Assembly: GCA_035249985.1 (NCBI GenBank) | Contig: DATFFP010000050.1 | Span: 1-64,000, forward strand | DNA: 64,000 nt | Direction: 5' to 3' | Source of the DNA: JAICNG01 sp035249985 | Lineage (GTDB): Bacteria; Gemmatimonadota; Gemmatimonadetes; Gemmatimonadales; Gemmatimonadaceae | In this document: positions 54,607 through 63,100 of the stretch, one piece after another | How positions within the stretch are numbered: position 1 is the stretch's first letter | Layout of the letters: every line of letters begins with the position of its first letter | Program-made: the position numbers and the translations under genes | Notes under the pieces: model-generated | What the model was told of the DNA's origin: nothing | Database searches by the model: none | Seen by the model: only the letters and a program-made list of their open reading frames with translations

Positions 54607-55704
54607 ATGCACGTGCGCGTCATCGACTCCCTGGAAGACTTCATGGCGTTGAAGCCACAGTACGACGCGCTGAGCAGCGGTACGACCCACTCTCCCTTCT
54701 CGAGTCATCGCTGGCTCGCGGCGTGGTGGGACACGTACCGGCGGCTCGGGCCCGTCCGCGCCGTTTGCGTCTCTGATGAAAAGGGGCTGGCGATGGTGGT
54801 ACCGGTGCAGTTCAGCCGCGGCTCCATCGGACGCATCCCCGTGCACAAGGTGAGCTTCCTCGGCGGCGGCTGGGGAGAGGTGGACGTGCGGTACCGCGGC
54901 GACGCCGCGGCGGCAGCTGAAGAGCTCGTGCGATGGCTGGAAAGCGCCGCTGCGCCGTCGTGGAGCGTGCTCCATTTCGGTCCGGCGGTCGAAGGGGATC
55001 CGGTGTCGTTAGGGCTCATCGACGCCTTCGCGCGTCGCCGCCGCGCTTCGACGCGCACGGTGGTGCCCGGTCCCTACATTCCGCTCGCGCCCACGTGGGA
55101 GGCGTTCGCCCAAACACGTTCGAAGAATTTCCGGCGCACGGTGAAGCGGAAACAGTCCGCCGCTGACGAGGCCGGACTCACGGTGCGACTCATCGTCAAT
55201 CCGAGCGCGGCGCAGATTCGCGAAACGGTGGGCCGCGTGAGTCGCGAGAGCTGGCAGGGCACGCGTGGTGTCGCTTTGGCGACGACTGCCGAGGGCGTAA
55301 GATTCTACGATGCCGTTGCAGCCTCCACCGGCGAGTTCCAGATCGACCTCGCGGTGCTGGAGGCGGAAGGCCGCTGCGTGGGTTATCTCCTTGGCTTGCG
55401 ACAGGATGGCGTCTTTCACGCGTTCGACACCGGGTTCTTACCGGAGTTCGCCGAGCACTCGCCCGGTAGCCTCCTGCACTATCGGATGCTGCAGCTGCTC
55501 TGCGATGGATCGACCGTCGAGTTCAACTTCGGCCACGCACACGACTACAAGGAGCGGTTCGATCCGTCGTATCGGAACAAGATCGAGCTCGACTTCTATC
55601 GCACCCCCGCGGTGGCGGGGCTGGCCGGAACCGTTGGCTGGCTCAAGCGCCGGCGTGCAGCGCTCATGCGGGTGAAGCCGAAGCAGGAGCAGGGGGTGTC
55701 GTGA
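54607..55704 (+). CDS. GNAT/FemAB-like (CelD/BcsL-type) acyltransferase
   Basis: A 365-residue protein from ATG 54607. SGTTHSPFSSHRWLAAWWDTY, AMVVPVQFSRGSIGRIPVHK and RSKNFRRTVKRKQ, then VGYLLGLRQDGVFHAFDTGF and FNFGHAHDYKERFDPSYRNK, match the Acetyltransf_6 domain found in cellulose/EPS-associated proteins. Its stop overlaps the GTG of the aldehyde dehydrogenase gene (GTGA). It is the third protein of this type in the window. Confidence 0.78.
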   Translation: MHVRVIDSLEDFMALKPQYDALSSGTTHSPFSSHRWLAAWWDTYRRLGPVRAVCVSDEKGLAMVVPVQFSRGSIGRIPVHKVSFLGGGWGEVDVRYRGDAAAAAEELVRWLESAAAPSWSVLHFGPAVEGDPVSLGLIDAFARRRRASTRTVVPGPYIPLAPTWEAFAQTRSKNFRRTVKRKQSAADEAGLTVRLIVNPSAAQIRETVGRVSRESWQGTRGVALATTAEGVRFYDAVAASTGEFQIDLAVLEAEGRCVGYLLGLRQDGVFHAFDTGFLPEFAEHSPGSLLHYRMLQLLCDGSTVEFNFGHAHDYKERFDPSYRNKIELDFYRTPAVAGLAGTVGWLKRRRAALMRVKPKQEQGVS

Positions 55705-57272
55705 CGACCGTGCCCGAGGCCCTCACCTCGGGGCCGGCTCAGGTGCGGTCCATCGATCCGGCCACCGGCGAGACGTGGCGGGTCTGGACGTCGACGACGC
55801 CGGAGGAAGTGCAGGCCGCCGTGCTTCGCGCGCGCGAGGCGCAGCCGGCGTGGGCGGCGGGGTCGTTAGGCGAGCGGCGACGTATCTTCCGGCGCGTTCG
55901 CCGGCGCATCTTCGAGCGACGCGCCGAGCTCGCTGCGCTCATCCAGCGGGAAGCGGGCAAGCCGGCTGTCGAAGCGATGACCGCCGACGTGCTCACCACC
56001 CTCGACGTCGTCCGCTTCTGCGAGCGCCGTGCGCCCCGGCTGCTGCGTGCGCGCACGATGATCCCCTCGAATGTCGCGCTCTGGCGAAAGCGCGTCACGA
56101 TCGAGCACGAGCCGTACGGGGTCATCGGCATCATCTCGCCGTGGAATTATCCACTGTTCCTTCCCGCGAGCGGCACGTTGGCGGCACTCGTGGCGGGAAA
56201 TGCCGTCGTGCTCAAGCCCTCCGAGCTCACGCCGGCAACCGCGGTTCGCTTCGGCGAGCTGCTGCATGAGAGCGGGGTGCCGAAGGACGTGATGCAGGTG
56301 CTTCCCGGCGACGGCGCGACAGGTGCGGCACTGACGGATGCGTCGATCGACAAGCTTTTCTTCACCGGGAGCGTCACGACCGGCCGCAAGGTCGCGCTCG
56401 CCTGTGCAGCGCGGCTCGTGCCCTACGCGCTCGAGCTCGGTGGCAGCGATCCCGCGATCGTGCTGGAGGACGCCGACCTCGAGACCGCCGCCAGCGGCAT
56501 TCTGTGGGGACGCTTCAGCAATGCGGGACAAACCTGTGTGGCCCCGAAGCGGGTGATCGTCGCCAACGCGGTACATGATGCCTTCGTCGACCGCATTACG
56601 ACCGCGGCCGCGCAGCTCGTCATGGGATCGGGTGCGGCAGGCAGCGACGTGGGCCCAATGATTCGCCCCTCCCAGCTCGATGCGCTCGAGTCGCAGCTGA
56701 GGGATGCCCGGCAACGAGGCGCGCACGTCGTGAGTCATGGGCGCGGCGATCGCCATTTCTTTGCCCCGACGATCGTGTCGAACGTCTCCTCGGACATGCG
56801 CATCGCGCGCGAGGAGACGTTCGGGCCGCTGCTCGCGATCATCCGCGCGCACGACGATGCGGAGGCGATCGCGATCGCGAACGATACGCCATTCGGCCTC
56901 AGCGCCAGCATCTGGAGCCGCGATCTCACTCGCGCGCGCGGCATCGCTGCCCGGATCGCCGCGGGTACGGTCCAGATCAACGACGCCCTGTCCGTCGTTG
57001 GCATGGCCGACGTCCCGCACGGCGGGGTGAAGGAGAGCGGCACCGGTCGGCTGCATGGCGAGGCTGGCTTGCGCGAGTGCGTTCGCGAGAAGGCGATCGT
57101 CGTCGATCCTTTTCCATCGTGGCGGCAGCCCTGGTGGTTCGGATATGGCGCCGAGCATGCGCGCAACATCGACGCCTTTGCGCGGTTCTCGCACGGTCGC
57201 ACCGTTCTCGAGCGGCTGAGCGGCGCGTGGCGATCGATCAAGATGCTGGTGTCGCGAGAGCGCCCCCTCTAG
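55701..57272 (+). CDS. NAD(P)-dependent aldehyde dehydrogenase
   Basis: A 523-residue enzyme with a complete active site: Asn149 (SPWNYPL), Glu245 (LELGGSDP) and Cys279 (NAGQTCVAPKRV), plus FFTGSVTTGRKV and EETFGPLLAI. It oxidises an aldehyde to the acid; the substrate cannot be read. The GTG start overlaps the preceding acyltransferase stop. About 50 residues at the C-terminus (PSWRQPWWFGYGAEHARN onward) extend beyond the usual length. Confidence 0.9.
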   Translation: MTTVPEALTSGPAQVRSIDPATGETWRVWTSTTPEEVQAAVLRAREAQPAWAAGSLGERRRIFRRVRRRIFERRAELAALIQREAGKPAVEAMTADVLTTLDVVRFCERRAPRLLRARTMIPSNVALWRKRVTIEHEPYGVIGIISPWNYPLFLPASGTLAALVAGNAVVLKPSELTPATAVRFGELLHESGVPKDVMQVLPGDGATGAALTDASIDKLFFTGSVTTGRKVALACAARLVPYALELGGSDPAIVLEDADLETAASGILWGRFSNAGQTCVAPKRVIVANAVHDAFVDRITTAAAQLVMGSGAAGSDVGPMIRPSQLDALESQLRDARQRGAHVVSHGRGDRHFFAPTIVSNVSSDMRIAREETFGPLLAIIRAHDDAEAIAIANDTPFGLSASIWSRDLTRARGIAARIAAGTVQINDALSVVGMADVPHGGVKESGTGRLHGEAGLRECVREKAIVVDPFPSWRQPWWFGYGAEHARNIDAFARFSHGRTVLERLSGAWRSIKMLVSRERPL

Positions 57273-57281
57273 CTTGCGCGC

Positions 57282-57875
57282 GTGTCCTCCGTGCTCACCG
57301 CTTTCGATACGCTGCTCGGGATTCTCCGCGTCGTGGTGTTCATCATCGCCGCGGCGGCCCTCATCATCTTCACGATCGATTGGCTGGTGCGCACGCGGCG
57401 CATCAGCCCGTTCGGCGGGGTCGCTCGCTTTTTCCGCCGGGTGGTCGACCCACTGATCGTGCCGATCGAGCACCGCGTGGTGCGCGCCGGTGGCCTTCCC
57501 GCGAACGCACCCTGGTGGGCGCTCATCGCCATCGTGATCGGTGGACTGATCGTGCTGGCGCTGCTGGAGTTCATCAGAGGGCAAATCCAGTTCGCCGCCG
57601 CCGCTGGCGGCGCCGGGGCGCGCGGCATCGTGGCGGTACTGGTGACCTGGCTGTTCGGTATCCTTCAGGTCGCTCTGATCATCCGGGTCATCTCCTCGTG
57701 GGTGCGGCTATCGGAGTGGTCGAAATGGATTCGGTGGACGATCCCACTCACGGAGTGGCTCCTCCGGCCACTGCGGAGACTCATCCCTCCGCTCGCGGGC
57801 ACGATCGACCTCTCTCCGCTCGTGGCGTGGCTCGTGCTGGCACTTCTGAAGGGCGTCGTCCTCAGTATCCTTTGA
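57282..57875 (+). CDS. YggT-family membrane protein
   Basis: A 197-residue protein from GTG 57282 with about four to five transmembrane helices. The C-half (ALIIRVISSWVRLSEWSKW, LTEWLLRPLRRLIPPLAGTIDLSPLVAW) is the YggT signature, a small integral membrane family linked to osmotic or envelope functions. It begins ten bases after the aldehyde dehydrogenase. Confidence 0.82.
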   Translation: MSSVLTAFDTLLGILRVVVFIIAAAALIIFTIDWLVRTRRISPFGGVARFFRRVVDPLIVPIEHRVVRAGGLPANAPWWALIAIVIGGLIVLALLEFIRGQIQFAAAAGGAGARGIVAVLVTWLFGILQVALIIRVISSWVRLSEWSKWIRWTIPLTEWLLRPLRRLIPPLAGTIDLSPLVAWLVLALLKGVVLSIL

Positions 57876-57899
57876 GCGCAGACCGAGACCGGTGAACGC

Positions 57900-58319
57900 A
57901 TGGCAATCGTTTTTCTGATTGGGTCCGACGACGCGCTCCTGGAAGGGATCGCCCAGACGCTTGCCGCCGCTGGCCACCAACCGCGCGTCTTCCTCGGCGT
58001 CGCCGATGCACACGCTCGCGCGCAGGGCGAGGTTCCGCTCGTTGCAGTCGTCGAGCGCGCACTCGCAGCATCCGACGCGGCGGCGCTGCGCCTCCCGCTC
58101 GCCGTGGGCGGGGCAACACTCCTCTATCGTTCTGGTGCCGAGCCGGCGCCGGATGGCGCCCTTTCGCTCGCCGTCCAGCGATTGGTGATGGCCGAGCTGA
58201 CGCTCCCGCTCGAGCGGCATCGTCTTCTCGCGCTCATTCAGCGCGTCGAGGAACGGGCGCGGGTGACCGGCCGCGGAGCCCGAGGGACCGATACGCCGCC
58301 CGAGCAGCGGGCGCCGTAG
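57900..58319 (+). CDS. Hypothetical protein with receiver-like N-terminus
   Basis: A 139-residue protein. The start AIVFLIGSDDALLEGIAQTLAAAGHQPRVF looks like the first strand and helix of a response-regulator receiver domain. The middle (PLVAVVERAL) lacks the phosphoacceptor Asp, and no Lys is seen near the expected switch position. It is therefore probably a pseudo-receiver or a different alpha/beta protein. It lies 24 bases after the YggT gene and ends before a long palindrome. Confidence 0.5.
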   Translation: MAIVFLIGSDDALLEGIAQTLAAAGHQPRVFLGVADAHARAQGEVPLVAVVERALAASDAAALRLPLAVGGATLLYRSGAEPAPDGALSLAVQRLVMAELTLPLERHRLLALIQRVEERARVTGRGARGTDTPPEQRAP

Positions 58320-58336
58320 GTCCGTCCCGCTTGCAC

Positions 58337-58572
58337 GTAACTGCAACGGCGACAGCGGGAGCCGCGGATTACGCGGATTTGAAAACGGCGACGACTGCAC
58401 GGATACGGCAACGTCAACTGCAAAGTGCTTTGGACCCGCAACTGCAACGAACCTGGGGAGCTAGCGCGGTCCTTTCTTGAACGGCTTTCACAGAGTTCCT
58501 GTTTTGCCGTATCCGCCGTTTTGCTGTTCAAATCCGCGTAATCCGCGTCTCCAGCTTTGACGTTGCAGTTAC
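58337..58572. repeat. Long palindrome (core family)
   Basis: A nested palindrome: GTAACTGCAAC 58337-58347 with 58562-58572; a 21-bp perfect arm 58363-58383 with 58527-58547; GGATACGGCAA 58401-58411 with 58504-58514. The arms include doubled CGCGGATT units. The left centre AACGTCAACTGCAAAGTGCT is almost the same as that of the palindrome at 59525-59660. No coding sequence is apparent from 58320 to 58772. Confidence 0.9.
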
Positions 58573-58772
58573 AGTCCGCGCTGTTGCACGACGTCCACAT
58601 GCGGCACGAGCGACAGGGCCGCAACGCGCCCAGGCACCACCTAACAAATCCCCGTCCCAGCGCGAGTTAGCCCGGGTCCACCTGAGAGGCCGGAGGTGGC
58701 CCTGCTCTTGCCCGCCCCGCTCGCGCTCGCCGCGCCGCGCCGAGCGTGCACGTGGACCGTCAGGAGCATTCA

Positions 58773-59513
58773 ATGGTAGCGCTCGATCGCTGGGAGACCG
58801 CGCAGAAGTACGAACGCGGCTTCTGGGAAGACCAGGCAGAAAAGCTCGCCGCGGGCGAGTCGCCCGACATGAGCTGGTACCAGTGGCGAGCCGACCAGCT
58901 CGCTGCCTGGCTACGGAAGCTCGGATTCCAGAATCTCGCCGACGGGCAGGCTCGCGCGCTCGAAGTCGGCTCAGGACCGGTGGGGCTCCTCGCCTATTAT
59001 CGGGCCGCCGAGCGAGTGGCGGTCGATCCGCTCGATGCGTCGTATGCCGGCAATCCGGTGTTCGCGCAGCAGCGCGCCTCCGGCGTCGTGTACCGTGAGG
59101 GCCGAGGCGAGTCGCTGCCCGTGACGACGGGACACTACGACCTGCTCGTCATCGAGAACTGCATCGATCACGTGAAGGACATGGACGCGGTAATGCGCGA
59201 GCTGCGCCGCGCCACGACCGCCGACGGGGTGCTGTATCTGACCGTCAACTGCCGCACGCGGTTCGGCTACTACATGCACCGCATGCTCTCGCGCCTGCGC
59301 CTCGATCCGGGCCATCCGCACACCTTCACCGGGGAGCGCGTGATCTCGTTCCTCAGGAAGTACGGCTTCGAGATCATCGACATGCGTGTCGACTCGTACA
59401 CGAAGGCCCTGCGCGAGGACATCAAGGGCCCGGGACTGAGGCCGAGATTGAAGGCCGCGCTTGGAGTGAGCGAGTTTCTGGCTTCGGTGATCGCGCGACG
59501 CCAGAAGCAGTAG
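58773..59513 (+). CDS. SAM-dependent methyltransferase (class I)
   Basis: A 246-residue protein. I take ATG 58773, seven bases after AGGAG. The SAM-binding motif is ALEVGSGPVGLLAYY; further motifs are RVAVDPLDASYAG, YDLLVIENCIDHVKDMDAV and ADGVLYLTVNC. The substrate is unknown. The gene is framed by two core-family palindromes, one on each side, which together isolate it from its neighbours. Confidence 0.82.
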   Translation: MVALDRWETAQKYERGFWEDQAEKLAAGESPDMSWYQWRADQLAAWLRKLGFQNLADGQARALEVGSGPVGLLAYYRAAERVAVDPLDASYAGNPVFAQQRASGVVYREGRGESLPVTTGHYDLLVIENCIDHVKDMDAVMRELRRATTADGVLYLTVNCRTRFGYYMHRMLSRLRLDPGHPHTFTGERVISFLRKYGFEIIDMRVDSYTKALREDIKGPGLRPRLKAALGVSEFLASVIARRQKQ

Positions 59514-59524
59514 CTCTCAAACGA

Positions 59525-59660
59525 CAACGGCGTTTTTTTACCGCGGAGACGCGGAGGCCGCGGAGGAAACGTCAACTGGAAGTGCTTTTGGAAGAGCCTC
59601 GCGCAGTTGAAGTTTTTCCTCCGCGCCTTCGGCGTCCCCTGCGGTAAGAAAGCGCCGTTG
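59525..59660. repeat. Long palindrome (core family)
   Basis: CAACGGCG at 59525-59532 faces GCGCCGTTG at 59652-59660. Inside, ACCGCGGAGACGCGGAGG-type units on the left (about 59540-59568) face CCTCCGCGCCTTCGGCGT-type units on the right (about 59618-59645). The centre runs from GGAAACGTCAACTGGAAGTG to GCAGTTGAAGTTTTTCC. The centre is shared with 25357-25523 and 58337-58572. It lies 11 bases after the methyltransferase stop. Confidence 0.9.
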
Positions 59661-59692
59661 CGTTCACCCGGGTCAACAGCGTATGGCGCGAT

Positions 59693-59980
59693 ATGGCCAT
59701 TGCCATTACCACTCTGGGAAACGCGGTGCGCCTCAGCGTTCACGTTCAGCCCCGCGCCTCGCGCAGCGAGATCGTGGGCGAACACGACGGCGCCCTCCGG
59801 GTGAGGCTCGCTGCTCCGCCTGTGGATGACGCGGCGAACGACGCGCTGGTAGAGTTGCTGGCGAAAGCTCTGGATGTCGCGAAGCGGGACATCCGGGTTG
59901 TCATCGGTGCGACATCCCGCCGGAAGGTAGTCGAGGTCCGCGGCGTGACCGCCGATGAGGTGCTCAGGATGCTGCCTTAA
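59693..59980 (+). CDS. DUF167 / YggU-family protein
   Basis: A 95-residue protein with the family pattern VRLSVHVQPRASRSEIVGEH, LRVRLAAPPVDDAANDALVELLAKAL and VVIGATSRRKVVEVRGV. The length fits the YggU family. Its function is unknown; it is a common conserved single-domain protein. It starts 32 bases after the palindrome. Confidence 0.88.
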   Translation: MAIAITTLGNAVRLSVHVQPRASRSEIVGEHDGALRVRLAAPPVDDAANDALVELLAKALDVAKRDIRVVIGATSRRKVVEVRGVTADEVLRMLP

Positions 59981-60065
59981 TCCCCTCGACATCTGGCCGA
60001 CCTTGGCCGCCCCGAGGCATTGCCCAGCCCCGCGCCGACCGCTAGCTTGCAGCTAACAACTGAAC

Positions 60066-60116
60066 CCGTGGCGATTTAACGGCAACTTGCGGCCACGTTA
60101 ATCAACAGCTAAAGCG
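60066..60116 (+). promoter_or_regulatory. SAM-II-like (SAM-alpha) riboswitch
   Basis: P1 is CGTGGC (60067-60072) paired with GCCACG (60092-60097). The conserved loop GATTTAAC (60073-60080) follows P1, and the tail ends CAACAGCTAAAG (60103-60114), which supplies the pseudoknot strand and conserved GCTAAA. Order and spacing match the SAM-II aptamer, which binds S-adenosylmethionine. It stands ~50 bases ahead of metH, exactly the kind of gene this class controls. SAM-II is best known from Alphaproteobacteria. Confidence 0.85.
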
Positions 60117-60153
60117 CCGGCGCACAGCCGGGACGGCTTAGGCGCCTTTTTAT
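60113..60153 (+). terminator. Terminator-like hairpin overlapping the SAM-II aptamer end
   Basis: AGCGCC (60113-60118) can pair with GGCGC at 60141-60145, with an inner GCCG/CGGC pair (60127-60137), followed by TTTTTATTT just before metH. The left arm begins within the last bases of the aptamer, so ligand binding could alter its formation (inference). Confidence 0.65.
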
Positions 60154-60163
60154 TTGGCACGCC

Positions 60164-63100
60164 ATGAAGAACTCGAACGCCTACCTCGAAGCCCTGTCCA
60201 ACCGCGTCCTCATCTACGATGGCGCGATGGGCACCAACATCCAGCGGTACAAGCTCACCGCGGAGGACTTCGGCGGAAAAGACCTCGAGGGGTGCAACGA
60301 CAACCTCGTCCTCACGCGGCCGGACGTCATCCGCGAGATCCACGAGTCCTTCCTCGCCGTCGGCTGCGATGTCGTGGAAACCTGCACCTTCCAGAGCACC
60401 CCACGCCGGCTCCACGAATGGGGGCTCGGCGACCGGTACCACGAGCTGAACGTGAAGGCCGCACAGCTCGCGCGCGCGGCCGCCGACAAGTACGCGACCC
60501 CGGAGCAGCCGCGCTTCGTCGCCGGCTCCATCGGGCCGACGGGAATGCTCCCGTCCAGCGACGACCCCACTCTCTCCGCGATCACCTTCGATGAGCTGAG
60601 CGAGAACTTCTATCTCCAGGCCAAGGCGCTCGTCGAGGGCGGCGTCGACGTGCTGCTCGTCGAGACGGCGCAGGACATTCTCGAGGTGAAGGCCGCGCTC
60701 GCTGGCTTCGAGCGACTCTTCGCGGAGCTCGGCCGCCGCGTCGCCGTCCAGGCCCAGGTCACGCTCGACACGAGCGGCCGCATGCTCCTCGGCACCGACA
60801 TCGCCAGCGCGATGACGACGCTCGAGTCGCTGCCGGTCGATGTCATCGGCCTCAACTGCTCCACTGGCCCGGAGCACATGCGCGAGCCGGTGCGCTATCT
60901 GACCGAGCACGCGACGCGCCCGATCTCGGTGATACCGAACGCGGGCCTCCCCATCAACACCGGCGTTGGCGAGGCGGTCTATCCGCTGGAGCCCGGGCCG
61001 ATGGCGAAGGCGCTCGGAGAGTTTGTGACGGAGTTCGGCGTGCGCATTGTGGGTGGGTGCTGCGGCACGACGCCGGAGCACTTGAAGGAGATCGTGAAGC
61101 GACTGCGTACTGCGGACTGCGTACCAACAGCACGCAGTACGCAGTACGCAGTACGCAGTCACGTTCCCCGTGTCTCCTCCGCGATGCGCGCGATCACCCT
61201 CCACCAGGACCCCCCGCCGCTCCTGGTGGGCGAGCGCGTCAACTCGCAGGGGTCCCGCAAGGTGAAGCGGCTGCTGCTCGCGGACGATTACGAAGGGATC
61301 GTCGCCGTCGCGCGCGATCAGGTCGACTCCGGTGCACACGTGCTCGACGTGTGCGTCGCGCTCACCGAGCGCGCGGACGAAGCGGAGCAGATGGCGAAGG
61401 TCGTCAAGCTGCTCTCGTCGACCGTCGAGACGCCGCTCATGATCGACTCGACAGAAGCCAACGTCATCGAGGCGGCGCTGCAGCGCGTGCCCGGGCGGGC
61501 GATCGTCAACTCCATCAACATGGAGAACGGACGCGCACGCATCGAGGCCGTGCTGCCGCTCGTAAAGAAATATGGCGCCGCGGTCGTCGCCCTCACGATC
61601 GACGAGATCGGGATGGCGAAGACGCGGCAGCGAAAGCTCGAGATCGCTCGGAAGATCCACGACATCGCCGTCGACGAGTACGGGCTCTCGCCGGAGGATC
61701 TCATCTTCGACGCGCTGACCTTCACCCTCGCCACCGGCGACGCCGAATGGATCGACTCGGCCACCGAGACGATCGAAGGGATTCGCCTCATCAAGCGCGA
61801 GCTGCCGGGCGTCCTCTGCATCCTCGGCGTCTCCAACGTGAGCTTCGGGCTCTCGCTGGAGGCCCGGTCGGTGCTGAACTCGGTTTTCCTGCATCACTGC
61901 GTGACCGCGGGCCTCGACGCCGCGATCGTCAATCCCGCGCACGTCACTCCGTACGCCGAAATCTCGACCGAGGAGCGCGAGCTCGCCGACGACCTCGTGT
62001 TCAACCGGCGGCCCGATGCGCTCCAGCGCTTCATCTCGCACTTCGATGTCGCCGGCAAGCGCACCGGACCGCAGGACGCCGCGGTCGACCCCACGGCGAC
62101 GATGGCGCCTGACGAGCGCGTTCACTGGCAGGTGCTGCACCGCAAGAAGGAGGGGATCGAGGACGCACTCGACAAAGCGGGCGTCCGCGAGAATCCGGTG
62201 CGCGTCCTCAACGACGTGCTCTTGCCGGCGATGAAGGAGGTTGGCGACAAGTTCGGCGCCGGCGAATTGATCCTGCCCTTCGTGCTGCAGTCCGCGGAAG
62301 TCATGAAAAAAGCCGTGAAGCACCTCGAGCAGTTCCTCGAGCGCAAGGAGGGCTACACCAAGGGCAAGGTCGTGCTGGCGACGGTGTATGGCGACGTGCA
62401 CGACATCGGGAAGTCGCTCGTCAATACCATCCTCTCCAACAACGGCTACACCGTCTTCGACCTCGGCAAGCAGGTTCCCGTCAACACGATCATCGACAAG
62501 GCCATCGAGGTCAGTGCCGACGCGATCGGATTGTCGGCGCTGCTCGTGTCGACGTCGAAGCAGATGCCGCTGTGCGTGAAGGAGCTCGACAAGCGAGGTC
62601 TCAAGTTCCCGGTGCTGATCGGCGGCGCCGCGATCAACCGCCGCTTCGGGCGACGGGCGCTGTTCGTCGACGGGGAGCGTGCCTACGAGCCGGGAGTCTT
62701 CTACTGCAAGGATGCATTCGAGGGGCTTTCGACCGTCGAGTCCATCGTCGATGAGGAGCGTCGCCCCGGTCTCGTGAGGCGGGTGATCGACGAGGCCCGT
62801 GAAGACGTGTTCCTCCACACGCAGGTCGGGAAGGACCAGAAGGCGGGCGACGTCGAGGACCGGCGAAGCGATGTCCCGGCGGACAACCCCATTCCCGCGC
62901 CGCCATTCTGGGGCACGCGCGTGCTGCGCGAGATCCCGATCGATGAGGTGTTCCGGCATCTCGATCTCGATGAGCTCTATCGCTTGCAGTGGGGCGGGCG
63001 CGGCTCGGGCGCGGAGTACGACGCGACCGTGCGCGACGTCTTCAAGCCGACGCTCGATCGGCTGACCGACGAAGCGAAGCGCGAGGGCTGGCTCGTGCCG

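Noticed and set aside
57900..58319. A functional response regulator
   Set aside because: The conserved phosphoacceptor Asp and the C-terminal Lys of receiver domains are not found.
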